A DNA stretch of 64,000 nucleotides from Streptomyces sp. NBC_00344 (GTDB lineage Bacteria > Actinomycetota > Actinomycetes > Streptomycetales > Streptomycetaceae), in the NCBI RefSeq assembly GCF_036088315.1, contig NZ_CP107996.1, positions 5,229,501 to 5,293,500 on the forward strand, written 5' to 3'. Shown piece after piece: positions 6,690 through 15,973 of the stretch. Under the pieces are notes generated by a model. It was given only the letters and a program-made list of their open reading frames with translations. It made no database searches and was not told the origin of the DNA. Position 1 is the stretch's first letter. Every line of letters starts with the position of its first letter. Both the position numbers and the translations under genes were made by a program.

Positions 6690-8615
6690 TCAGAGTCCCT
6701 TGGTCGTGATGGTGATGGTGCTGCCCTCGGGAGCCCGGTCGCCGCCCGCCACGGACTGGCTCTCGACGGTGTCGCTGAAGGAGAGGAACGGCCGGTCGAC
6801 ATGGACCTCGAAGCCCTTGCCGGTCAGCGCCTTCTTCGCGTCGTCGACACTGCGGCCCGTCACATCGGGTACGCCGATCATCCGCGGGCCCTTGGACACG
6901 GTCAGCGTGACCGTGTCGCCCTCTTCGGCCCTGGAGCCCGCGGCCACCGACTGCTTGGCGACGTTCCCCGCGTCCTCGGAGGAGTTGATCTGCTGCTGCG
7001 CGATCCTGACCTTCAGATTCTGGTCCTCGAGGTCGGCCTTGGCGTCGTCGGCCGACTCGCCTGTGACGTCGGGCACGTCCACCGGGGCTCCCTTGGACAC
7101 GACCAGCGCGACCGCCGAGTCCGCATGGCGCTCCGTGCCGGACGCGGGATCCGTACGGATCACCCTGCCCCGGCCGATGTCGTCACTGAACTCCCTTGTC
7201 ACCATGCCGGCGCCCAGACCCGCCCTGCTCAGGTCACGTTTCGCCTCGGCCAGCTGTTTGCCGGCGACCTGCGGGACCTTCACCATCTCGGGGCCGCGGG
7301 ACACGACCAGGGTCACCGCTCCGTTGTCGCGGATGCGGGCACCTGACCGGGGGTCGCTGTTCATCACGGTGCCGCGCGCGAAGGAGTCGCTGAACTTGCG
7401 CTGCGTTCCCTTCACATCGAGACCGGCCGCGGAGAGCCGGGACTTCGCCGTCCTCTCGGTCTGCCCGAGGACCGAGGGCACCCGGGTGAACTGCCCGGAG
7501 TTGATGTACCAGACACCGGCGCCGACACCCAGTACGAGCAGCACGGCGACGACCGATGCGATCAGCCCGCGGCTCGCCCGCCGAGTGCGGCGCGGGGGTG
7601 AGCGGTGGGATTCCGGCTGCGGTGCGGGCATCTCGAGCCTGCTGGTCCGGTTGACCGAGGCGGAGGGAAGCACCCGGGGGATCACGTTGGTGCGGTCCTC
7701 GGAGCCGCCGGGCGTCCTCTCGGCGGCCTCGTCCTCCAGCGCCTGCGGCGGCACCGCGTCGAGCTGCCGGTCGCTGAGTGCGGCGCGGCTCTCGCGTACC
7801 TGCCGGAGAAGCGCCACGGCGTCGTGCGGCCTTGCGCCGGGGGTACGGGCGGTAGCGCTCGCCACCAGCTCGTCCAGCCCCGCGGCAAGCCCGGGGACCA
7901 CCGCGGACGGCGCCGGTACGCCGTCGTTGAGGTGCTGGTAGAGGACCTGTGCGGGGGTCTCGCCCGAATGCGGCTTGGCGCCGGTCAGCATCTCGTAGAG
8001 GACCACACCGCAGGCGTAGACATCGGCGCGGGTGTCGGCGGTGCCGTGCTCGATCTGCTCGGGGGCGAGATAGGAAACGGTGCCCATGATGGTCCCGGTG
8101 CTGTTGGTCTCGGTGTCCACTGCACGCACCAGGCCGAAGTCGGCCACCTTGACCCGGCCGTCGTCCCCTATCAGGACGTTCTCCGGCTTCATGTCGCGAT
8201 GGACGAACCCGGCGCGGTGTGCGGCACCGAGAGCGGCCAGCACGGGCTCCAGGATGTCGAGGGCGGCGCGGGGGCGAAGGGCGCCGCGCTCGCGCAGCAC
8301 ATCACGCAGGGTGCACCCCGCGACGTACTCCATCGCGAGATACACGTACGCGCCGTCCGCGCCCTGGTCGAACATGCCGACCACATTGGGGTGGTCGAGC
8401 CGGGCGACGGACTTGGCCTCCCGGATGAAGCGCTCCACGAAAGTGGCGTCGACGGCCAGCGCCGGATGCATCACCTTGAGGGCGAGCACGCGGTCCAGCC
8501 GGGTGTCGACGGCCCGGTAGACCGTGGCCATGCCACCGACGGCGATGCGCGCCTCCACCCGGTAGCGGCCGTCGAGCAGCTGCCCGACGAGAGGGTCCTT
8601 GACGGTCGTATCCAC
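6690..8615 (-). CDS. Ser/Thr protein kinase with four PASTA domains
   Basis: A 641-residue eukaryotic-type membrane kinase. The kinase domain (about 17-285) has the glycine loop AVGGMATVY, Lys47 in LALKV, the catalytic HRDMKPEN loop (Asp141), DFGLV and APEQ. A single membrane helix lies near residue 370 (SVVAVLLVLGVGAGVWYI). Four PASTA repeats follow and should face the wall and sense muropeptides or lipid II. The GTG at 8615 gives the normal start (VDTTVKDPLVGQLLDGRY). S. coelicolor has a PASTA kinase (PkaF) in the same context, as far as I recall. An Rv2175c-family protein, a known kinase substrate family, is encoded 4 kb away, and the dcw cluster is 21 kb away. Confidence 0.92.
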   Translation of the reverse strand: MDTTVKDPLVGQLLDGRYRVEARIAVGGMATVYRAVDTRLDRVLALKVMHPALAVDATFVERFIREAKSVARLDHPNVVGMFDQGADGAYVYLAMEYVAGCTLRDVLRERGALRPRAALDILEPVLAALGAAHRAGFVHRDMKPENVLIGDDGRVKVADFGLVRAVDTETNSTGTIMGTVSYLAPEQIEHGTADTRADVYACGVVLYEMLTGAKPHSGETPAQVLYQHLNDGVPAPSAVVPGLAAGLDELVASATARTPGARPHDAVALLRQVRESRAALSDRQLDAVPPQALEDEAAERTPGGSEDRTNVIPRVLPSASVNRTSRLEMPAPQPESHRSPPRRTRRASRGLIASVVAVLLVLGVGAGVWYINSGQFTRVPSVLGQTERTAKSRLSAAGLDVKGTQRKFSDSFARGTVMNSDPRSGARIRDNGAVTLVVSRGPEMVKVPQVAGKQLAEAKRDLSRAGLGAGMVTREFSDDIGRGRVIRTDPASGTERHADSAVALVVSKGAPVDVPDVTGESADDAKADLEDQNLKVRIAQQQINSSEDAGNVAKQSVAAGSRAEEGDTVTLTVSKGPRMIGVPDVTGRSVDDAKKALTGKGFEVHVDRPFLSFSDTVESQSVAGGDRAPEGSTITITTKGL

Positions 8616-8779
8616 GCAGGCGAGTGTACGAGCCGCAGGCGACAGGCAGGGAACGGCCGGATGCGCTGGTGCGGGACTGAAGCCGAGCTGTGACAGGTCC
8701 GGGGCGGGGCAGGCCCTCTGACGGCACCTGATCTCCGCCCGGCGCAGGACTGACGACGCACCGGGCCCCGGCCGCCGCG

Positions 8780-9797
<1,018 letters not shown>

Positions 9798-9801
<4 letters not shown>

Positions 9802-10961
9802 ACGGGCTGCTCCTGTCGTAGGGGCGAGAAGCGCAGGGGCGAGAAGGGACGGGCCTCGGCCGGCAGGTCCCCGGTGGCGAGCAGCTCGGCCATCACATCT
9901 CCGGTGACAGGGGTGAGCAGGACGCCGTTGCGGTGGTGGCCGGTGGCCAGGTGCAGGCCGGGCAGAGCGGTGGGGCCCAGCAGCGGGGCGTTGTCGGGGG
10001 ACGCGGGGCGAAGACCCGCGCGGGTCTCGGTGAGCGGCAGTTCGGTGATGCCAGGCACCAGTTCATGGGCGTCACGCAGCAGCTGGTACACCCCGCCCGC
10101 GGTGACCGTGGTGTCCCAGCCGAGCTCCTCGCTGGTCGCGCCGATGACGAGTTCACCGTTCTCGCGCGGGACGAGATACACGTCGCTGCCGCGCACCACC
10201 GCGCGCACGGTCCGGCTGAGGAAGGGCGCGTAGGCGCCCGGCACGGTGAGCCGCAGCACCTGACCCTTCACCGGGCGGACCGGCGGCAGGACATCCCCCG
10301 GCACCCCGGCGAGCCTGCCGCTGAGGCTGCCCGCGGCCACCACCACCTGGCCGGCGCCGAGCACCGCTCCGTCCTCGAGCTCGGCGCCGGTGGCCCGGTC
10401 GTCCGACACCCTGAGCCGTTCCACCCTGCTCCGGCGGAAGCCGACACCGGCCCGCTCACAGGCCGTCACCAGAGCTTTCGCCAGGCGCCGCGGATCGACC
10501 TGATGGTCGCCCTCGACCCGCAGCCCGCCGCGTACCCCCGGCGCGAGCATCGGCTCGAGGCGCCGGCACTCCCGTCCGGTGAGCCACTCCGACTCCAGCC
10601 CCGAACGCTGTTGCAGAGCGTGCAGTTCACGCAGGTGCGCCCGGTCGTCGGCATCGAGTGCGACGGCGAGCGTTCCGCAGGTGCGGTAACCGAGCTCCTG
10701 GCCGGACGCCTCCGTCAGCTCGGCGGCGAACGCCGGATAGCGGCGGGCCGATTCCAGATTGAGACCGAGCAGCATCTGCTCGCCGTAGTGCAGTTCGGTG
10801 ACGGCGGCGAGCATCCCGGCGGCGACCTGCGCCGCCCCGCCGCCCGGTTCCGGGTCGACCACGATGGTGCGCAGGCCGCGCTGCGCCGAGCGCCAGGCGG
10901 TGACAAGACCGATGATCCCGCCTCCGACGATCAGGACGTCCGGAGATCTGTCCGTGTGCAT
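9798..10961 (-). CDS. thiO: Glycine oxidase
   Basis: A 387-residue FAD-dependent oxidase of the DAAO/GlyOx family that turns glycine into iminoacetate for ThiG. The N-terminal dinucleotide motif is VLIVGGGIIGLVTAWR. The FAD-contacting RPVKGQVLRL and C-terminal HHRNGVLLTPVTGD stretches are typical. The ATG at 10961 follows GGGAGGGG, which forms the 3' end of the TPP riboswitch, so translation is directly exposed to riboswitch control. Confidence 0.94.
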
Positions 10962-10969
10962 GGGCGTCC

Positions 10970-11064
10970 AGCCCCTCCCTTCGCCGGCATGACCCGGATC
11001 AGGTTCGTACGGTCGGAGGCCGTTTCAGCCCCCCTCTCAGCCCGGTGCGTCCGGACTCCCGCGA
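10970..11064 (-). promoter_or_regulatory. TPP riboswitch (THI element) of the thiO-thiS-thiG operon
   Basis: On the minus strand the region contains the conserved CUGAGA followed by a G-rich stretch, then ACCGUACGAACCUGAUCC, GGGUCAUGCCGGCGAAGGGA, the hallmarks of the pyrimidine and pyrophosphate sensor helices. The element ends in GGGAGGGG, 8 bases before the thiO ATG. Since this is also the ribosome site and no terminator stem with a U run follows, control is probably at translation initiation. Ends are approximate. Confidence 0.93.
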
Positions 11065-11123
11065 GTGGTTTAGCTTGGCCAGCCTAACCCCAGGTTTCTT
11101 CCGGCAGTAAGGGAGCAGGCGCA

Positions 11124-11474
11124 GTGACACGGTCGCTCGACGGTCTTGTGCTCTCGCCGGTCACCGATCAGGCGCCCGGTCAGGTCGGTGCCCGGACCCG
11201 TTTCGCGTACCACGAACAGGACGGCAGGATCTGGGCGGAATACGACGGCGGTGACATTGCGCACGGCCGTCTTGTGGGCACGCGCGAGGGCGACCGGCTG
11301 GATTTCCGTTACGTCCAGTTGACGCGGGAGGGGATGACGTCCAGTGGCCACTGCGTGTCCGTCGTGGCGGAGCTCCCGGACGGGCGGATCCGGCTCGAGG
11401 AGGCCTGGGAGTGGGAATCCCGGCAGGGCGCCGGAACGAGCGCCGTCGAGGAACTGCTCTCTGACGGCATGTGA
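11124..11474 (+). CDS. Small conserved protein of unknown function
   Basis: A 116-residue protein predicted to be a small beta-rich fold (FAYHEQDGRIWAEYDGG, RLVGTREGDRLDFRYVQL, GHCVSVVAELPDGRIRL, EEAWEW). Relatives are often labelled n-acetylglutamate synthase in databases, but nothing here resembles a GNAT or ArgJ enzyme, so I do not transfer that name. The GTG at 11124 follows AAGGGAGCAG. It lies 18 bases ahead of a flavoprotein gene on the same strand, and divergent from the thiamine operon. Confidence 0.7.
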   Translation: MTRSLDGLVLSPVTDQAPGQVGARTRFAYHEQDGRIWAEYDGGDIAHGRLVGTREGDRLDFRYVQLTREGMTSSGHCVSVVAELPDGRIRLEEAWEWESRQGAGTSAVEELLSDGM

Positions 11475-11492
11475 GTTGATTGAGGTGGGCAG

Positions 11493-12707
11493 GTGAACCA
11501 GCCGAAGCACGTCGTCATCGCCGGCGCGGGTATGGCCGGGGTGCAGACCGCGGTCGCGCTGCGGGACCAGGGTTTCACCGGCGCCGTCACACTGATCGGC
11601 GACGAGCCGCACCAGCCGTACGACAGACCGCCGCTGTCCAAGGCGGTGCTCCTCGGCGCGACGGAGGCGTCCTACTTCGACGTGGACTTCGAGGCGCTCG
11701 GTGTGACACTCCAGCTGGGCCGCGAAGTGACCTGGGTGCGGGCGGCGGAGCGTGAGCTGGACACCGTCCAGGGGCCGGTGCCCTACGACGCCCTGGTCAT
11801 CGCCACCGGTTCCCGCCCGGTCACCCTGCCGGGCGGCGAGGGCCTGCCCGATGTCCATACGCTGCGCACCCTCGACGACGCCGGGCGGCTGCGGGCGGTC
11901 CTGGCCGACCGGCGTGACGTGGTGGTCGTGGGGGCGGGCTGGATCGGCGCGGAGTTCGCGACGGCGGCCCGCGAGGCCGGCTGCGCGGTGACCGTGGTCG
12001 AGGCGGCCGGAAGGCCGCTGGTGGGCGCGCTGCCCGCCGGGATCACCGACCCCATGGCCGCCTGGTACGCGGACAGCGGCGCCGAGCTCATCACGCACGC
12101 ACGAGTGGCGCGCATCGAGCCGGGGGCCGTGGTCCTGGAGTCCGGGCGCAGGCTGACCGCAGGCGCCGTACTCGTCGGTATCGGCGCGCGGCCTGCGACG
12201 GGCTGGCTGGCCGGCTCCGGGATCGCCATCGGTGCCGACGGCTCGGTCACCGCGGACGAGTGGCTGCGCAGTTCGCTGCCCGGCGTGTACGCCGTCGGGG
12301 ACTGCGCCTCCTTCCCCTCCCGCCGGTACGGCGAACGCCTGCTGGTCCACCACTGGGACAACGCGCTCCAGGGCCCCCGTGCGGTCGCCGCCGGGATCAT
12401 CGGCGACGAGCCGCGGATCTACGACCCGGTGCCGTATTTCTGGTCCGAGCAGTTCGGCCGCTTCGTGCAGTACGCGGGCCACCACACGGGCGCCGACACG
12501 GTGATCCGGCGCGGCGAGCCGACCGGGCCGTCCTGGTCGGTCTGCTGGCTGCGGGCGGGGAGGCTGGTCGCGGTCCTCGCGGTGGGACGGCCCCGCGACC
12601 TCGCCCAGGGGCGGAAACTCATCGAGGCGGGGGCCCCGCTCGATCCGGTGCGGGCCGCCGATCCGGACGCGCCGCTGAAGACAGCGGTCCTGGCGGGGAG
12701 GGGCTGA
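11493..12707 (+). CDS. FAD/NAD(P)-dependent oxidoreductase, ferredoxin-reductase type
   Basis: A 404-residue pyridine-nucleotide disulfide-family flavoprotein without the redox-active disulfide, most like rubredoxin, rhodocoxin or putidaredoxin reductases. The FAD motif is AGAGMAGVQTAVAL at the N-terminus and the NAD motif is VVVGAGWIGAEFA mid-chain. The second FAD-contacting motif VYAVGDCASF and a C-terminal reductase domain are present. It would pass electrons from NAD(P)H to a ferredoxin, but no ferredoxin or P450 gene is adjacent, so its partner is unknown. It is probably cotranscribed with the small protein upstream. Confidence 0.85.
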   Translation: MNQPKHVVIAGAGMAGVQTAVALRDQGFTGAVTLIGDEPHQPYDRPPLSKAVLLGATEASYFDVDFEALGVTLQLGREVTWVRAAERELDTVQGPVPYDALVIATGSRPVTLPGGEGLPDVHTLRTLDDAGRLRAVLADRRDVVVVGAGWIGAEFATAAREAGCAVTVVEAAGRPLVGALPAGITDPMAAWYADSGAELITHARVARIEPGAVVLESGRRLTAGAVLVGIGARPATGWLAGSGIAIGADGSVTADEWLRSSLPGVYAVGDCASFPSRRYGERLLVHHWDNALQGPRAVAAGIIGDEPRIYDPVPYFWSEQFGRFVQYAGHHTGADTVIRRGEPTGPSWSVCWLRAGRLVAVLAVGRPRDLAQGRKLIEAGAPLDPVRAADPDAPLKTAVLAGRG

Positions 12708-12766
12708 ACGCCGCACCCGGGGCCCACCGGGTCGTAAGTGTCGGTGCGGGATGGCAGGCTTGTGCC

Positions 12767-13132
12767 GTGACCGAGATTGACGCAAACATCGATGCTCTCG
12801 TCCCCGCCTGGCTGCACCTCCCCGACATCGCCGAAGTCTTCGGTGTCGAGGTGACGCGTGTCCGTCAGCTGGTCAAGGAGGGCCAGCTGATCGCCGTGCG
12901 CCGGGGTGAGAACCGAGCACTCCAGGTGCCCGCCGCCTTCATCGACGGTGCCAAGGTGGTCAAGGGGCTGTCCGGGACCCTGACCCTGCTGAGGGACGAC
13001 GGCTTCAGCGACGAAGAGATGCTGGAGTGGCTCTTCACTCCGGATGAGACCCTGCCGGGCACGCCCGCGCAGGCATTGAGCGAGAATCGCGGGACGGAGG
13101 TGAAGCGCCGCGCTCAGGCGCTCGCCCTCTGA
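12767..13132 (+). CDS. Rv2175c-family winged-helix DNA-binding protein
   Basis: A 121-residue protein with an N-terminal helix-turn-helix (LHLPDIAEVFGVEVTRVRQL) and the conserved C-terminal tail (EEMLEWLFTPDETL, ending KRRAQALAL) of the mycobacterial Rv2175c family. In M. tuberculosis the homologue is phosphorylated by kinase PknL, encoded next door, and phosphorylation lowers DNA binding. Here a PASTA kinase is encoded about 4 kb to the left. The N-terminus before the HTH is short (one Thr, residue 2), so the exact phosphosite of the mycobacterial protein is not obviously kept. The GTG at 12767 gives the family start. Confidence 0.85.
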   Translation: MTEIDANIDALVPAWLHLPDIAEVFGVEVTRVRQLVKEGQLIAVRRGENRALQVPAAFIDGAKVVKGLSGTLTLLRDDGFSDEEMLEWLFTPDETLPGTPAQALSENRGTEVKRRAQALAL

Positions 13133-13206
13133 GCACTGTCTGAAACACCGTGGGGTACGGGCCGGGCCGGTCCGTACCCCACACCACCGACCGGGGGGAA
13201 CGTCCG

Positions 13207-13884
13207 ATGTCCACCGCACCCGCACCGCTGTCCGACGCCCGGCTCTATCTCTGCACGGACGCCCGTAAACGCCAGGGCGACCTGGCCGGGTTCCTGGATG
13301 CCGTCCTGGCGAACGGCGTGGACATCGTCCAGCTCCGCGACAAGGGCATGGAAGCCGCCGAGGAGCTGGAACACCTGGAGGTCTTCGCCGACGCCTGCCG
13401 CCGGCACGGCAAGCTGCTCGCCGTCAACGACCGCGCGGATGTCGCGCACGCCATCGCATCGGATGTGCTGCATCTCGGCCAGGGTGATCTCCCGGTCCCC
13501 GCGGCCCGCCGGGTGCTCGGCCAGGATGTGCTGATAGGCCGCTCGACACACGCCGAGTCCGAGGTGGACGCGGCAGCCGCCGAAGTCGGTGTCGACTATT
13601 TCTGCACCGGTCCCTGCTGGCCCACTCCCACCAAGCCCGGCCGGTACGCCCCCGGACTCGGCCTGGTGCGCTACGCGGCGGCCCTCACCACCGAGCGCCC
13701 CTGGTTCGCGATCGGCGGGATAGACGCGGGCAATCTCGACGAGGTGCTGGACGCGGGTGCGCGCAGGATCGTGGTCGTCCGGGCGATCACCGGTGCAGAC
13801 GACCCGGCGTCCGCGTCGGCGGAACTCGCCAAGCGGGTCCGTGAGCGAAGCGAACGGCCCGGGCAGCGCCAGTCGCGGGGCTGA
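13207..13884 (+). CDS. thiE: Thiamine phosphate synthase
   Basis: Joins the pyrimidine pyrophosphate and thiazole phosphate to give thiamine phosphate. The 225-residue TIM barrel shows the [36 protein letters not shown] and [15 protein letters not shown] motifs of the family. The ATG at 13207 follows GGGGGGAA. It lies apart from the thiO-thiS-thiG operon on the opposite strand, and I see no TPP riboswitch in front of it. Confidence 0.94.
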   Translation: MSTAPAPLSDARLYLCTDARKRQGDLAGFLDAVLANGVDIVQLRDKGMEAAEELEHLEVFADACRRHGKLLAVNDRADVAHAIASDVLHLGQGDLPVPAARRVLGQDVLIGRSTHAESEVDAAAAEVGVDYFCTGPCWPTPTKPGRYAPGLGLVRYAAALTTERPWFAIGGIDAGNLDEVLDAGARRIVVVRAITGADDPASASAELAKRVRERSERPGQRQSRG

Positions 13885-13948
13885 TGCGCCGAAAGTGTCC
13901 GAAGGATGGACGAGTAACCGGCAAAACGGCCATATAACCCCTGTGCGG

Positions 13949-13977
13949 TTGGGGGAGTGGCAAGCCCTGACTAATCT
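13949..13977 (+). promoter_or_regulatory. Promoter for a leaderless metF transcript
   Basis: A TTGGGG -35 element (13949-13954), a 17-base spacer and a TAATCT -10 element (13972-13977) end six bases before the metF ATG. Transcription would then begin at or within a base of the A of the start codon. No ribosome-binding sequence precedes the ATG, which agrees with a leaderless message. Confidence 0.65.
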
Positions 13978-13983
13978 GCCGGT

Positions 13984-14901
13984 ATGGCCCTTGGCACTTC
14001 TTCCACCAGAACCGATCACGCACGGACCGTGCGCGACATGCTTGCGACCGGCAAGACGTCGTACTCCTTCGAGTTCTGGGCGCCCAAGACGGAGAAGGGC
14101 GAGCGCAACCTCTGGAACGCGCTGCGCCGCGTCGAGGCGGTGGCACCGAGCTTCGTATCCGTGACCTACGGTGCGGGCGGCTCGTCGCGGGCGGGTACGG
14201 TGCGGGCCACCGAGCAGATCACATCGGACACCACGCTCACCCCGGTCGCTCATCTCACGGCGGTCGACCACTCCGTCGCCCAGCTCCGCAACATCATCGG
14301 CCAGTACGCGGACGCCGGGATCAGGAACATGCTCGCGGTACGCGGCGACCCGCCCGGGGACCCGATGGGCGAGTGGGTCAAGCACCCGGAAGGCGTGACC
14401 TACGCCGCCGACCTGGTCCGGCTGATCAAGGAGTCCGGCGATTTCTGTGTGGGCGTCGCCGCCTTTCCCGAGATGCATCCCCGCTCGGACGGCTGGGACA
14501 GCGACATCCGCCACTTCGTCGACAAGTGCCGGGCCGGCGCCGACTACGCGATCACCCAGATGTTCTTCGAACCCGAGGACTATCTGCGGATGCGCGAGAG
14601 GGTCGTCGCAGCAGGCTGCGAGACTCCGGTCATCCCCGAAGTCATGCCCATCACCAATGTGCGGCAGCTCGAGCGGTTCGCCCAGCTCAGTAACGCGCAC
14701 TTCCCGTCGGGTCTGAAAGAGCGCATCCTCGCGGTCAAGGACGATCCAGCCGCTGTACGCTCCATTGGCATCGAGTTTGCTACGGAGTTCTGCGCGAGGC
14801 TGCTCTCCGAGGGGGTCCCGGGGCTGCACTTCATCACGCTGAACAACTCCACGGCGACCCTCGAAATCTACGAGAATCTCGGACTGCACGAGCAGTCCTG
14901 A
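13984..14901 (+). CDS. metF: 5,10-methylenetetrahydrofolate reductase
   Basis: Reduces methylene-THF to methyl-THF, the methyl donor for methionine synthesis. The 305-residue flavoprotein is a TIM barrel with catalytic Glu30 in SFEFWAPK, the [15 protein letters not shown] loop, [11 protein letters not shown] and the [13 protein letters not shown] segment. The ATG at 13984 is placed directly behind a good -10 element, so it is probably read from a leaderless message. It is followed after 51 bases by the Tyr/Gln-rich membrane protein gene, which may share the transcript. Confidence 0.95.
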   Translation: MALGTSSTRTDHARTVRDMLATGKTSYSFEFWAPKTEKGERNLWNALRRVEAVAPSFVSVTYGAGGSSRAGTVRATEQITSDTTLTPVAHLTAVDHSVAQLRNIIGQYADAGIRNMLAVRGDPPGDPMGEWVKHPEGVTYAADLVRLIKESGDFCVGVAAFPEMHPRSDGWDSDIRHFVDKCRAGADYAITQMFFEPEDYLRMRERVVAAGCETPVIPEVMPITNVRQLERFAQLSNAHFPSGLKERILAVKDDPAAVRSIGIEFATEFCARLLSEGVPGLHFITLNNSTATLEIYENLGLHEQS

Positions 14902-14952
14902 CCGGCTGTACACGCTCCTTCCCAGGGCGGCAGCCCTAGGAGAGGGGCGTAC

Positions 14953-15963
14953 ATGGGCTGGACGGTCCTCTATGTCGGGTTCGGATTCGTGGCTCTCTGG
15001 CTGCTGGGTGAGGTGCTGCTCCAGTACAAGGCGCGGCTGCGCTGGCGGATGCTCGCCTTCACCGGCTTCCTCGGCGTGGTCGTCGGCGTACTGCTGCACT
15101 CGGTGCCGGTCATCGTGGTGGGCGCTCTCGCCTTCGCGGTCGGCCAGACCTACGTCACGCTGTCGTTCCGGCGGGGATTCTCGACGGGCTGGGCCCTCGG
15201 CGGCTCCCCGGGAGCCAGCCGCCGGCGCAAGGGCGGCAAAGAGACCGCCGAGCCGACGCTCGAGGTGTCGGACCTGGAGTACGCACCCGCCGCGGATGAC
15301 GGCTCCTTCGCAGCGGAGCAGGAGATCCACGCGGCCGCCGAGCAGGGGCCGGGCGGCTACGGGCAGGACGGATACGGTCAGCCCGACTACGAGCAGTCCG
15401 GATACGAGCAGTCCGGATACGAGCAGTCCGGATACCAGCAGTCCGGTTACGGGCAGTCCGAGTACGAGCAGCCCGCGTACAGTCCGGGCGGCTACGACCC
15501 GCTTGCCTACGCCCAGGCCGCCCACGACCCGGCCGCGGACGCGGCGGACGCGACTGCCGTCTACGCCCCGCAGCCGATGCCGGACGACACCGGCCAGTAC
15601 GGGATATACAGCAGCGACACCGCGCAGGGCGCGGCCGCGCAGTACGGCGCCTACGACACCGGCTACGACCAGGGCCGGCAGGAGTACACCGGGCAGTACG
15701 ACTACGGCTCCGGCCAGCAGCAGTACGCCGCCTACTCGGATCCGTACATCGGCTCGGGCCAGTACGACGCCTCGTACGGCCAGCAGCAGTACGCCGACCC
15801 GTATGCCCAGCAGTACGCGAACGACACTCCGCCCGGAGGGGTGTGGGTGCCGCAGCAGCGGGACACCGAGCAGCCGCAGTACGGCACACCTGAGCAGCCC
15901 GGGTACGAGCCGCAGCAGAACGGCTACGACAACGGGTACACCGAGCAGCAGCACCGGTACTGA
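14953..15963 (+). CDS. Membrane protein with long Tyr/Gln/Gly-rich low-complexity tail
   Basis: A 336-residue protein. Three hydrophobic helices lie in the first 70 residues (about 3-21, 33-50 and 53-68), followed by a basic linker RRRKGGK. From about residue 130 to the end the chain is disordered and dominated by Tyr, Gln, Gly, Ser, Asp and Pro, with tandem YEQSG and YGQ units. The composition resembles prion-like domains of FUS type, with tyrosines spaced every few residues. The positive-inside rule suggests that the tail is cytoplasmic. I recall similar genes beside metF in other streptomycetes, but no function is known to me. The ATG at 14953 follows GGAGAGGGG. Confidence 0.78.
   Translation: MGWTVLYVGFGFVALWLLGEVLLQYKARLRWRMLAFTGFLGVVVGVLLHSVPVIVVGALAFAVGQTYVTLSFRRGFSTGWALGGSPGASRRRKGGKETAEPTLEVSDLEYAPAADDGSFAAEQEIHAAAEQGPGGYGQDGYGQPDYEQSGYEQSGYEQSGYQQSGYGQSEYEQPAYSPGGYDPLAYAQAAHDPAADAADATAVYAPQPMPDDTGQYGIYSSDTAQGAAAQYGAYDTGYDQGRQEYTGQYDYGSGQQQYAAYSDPYIGSGQYDASYGQQQYADPYAQQYANDTPPGGVWVPQQRDTEQPQYGTPEQPGYEPQQNGYDNGYTEQQHRY
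15391..15480 (+). repeat. Six tandem 15-bp repeats coding for YEQSG-type pentapeptides
   Basis: Three exact copies of GAGCAGTCCGGATAC (15391-15435) are followed by three diverged copies (15436-15480). They encode EQSGY, EQSGY, EQSGY, QQSGY, GQSEY and EQPAY within the low-complexity tail. Such repeats can expand or contract by slippage, so length variation between strains is expected. Confidence 0.9.
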
Positions 15964-15973
15964 GACAGCGCGC

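Noticed and set aside
15391..15480. Regular 15-bp repeats as a possible CRISPR array
   Set aside because: Units are contiguous without spacers and remain in frame within a coding sequence, so they are protein repeats.
13114..15954. A 946-codon minus-strand frame across thiE, metF and the Tyr/Gln-rich gene
   Set aside because: It crosses three genes with good starts, ribosome sites and family motifs on the plus strand. Its Leu/Val repeats are the complement of the YEQSG-coding repeats.
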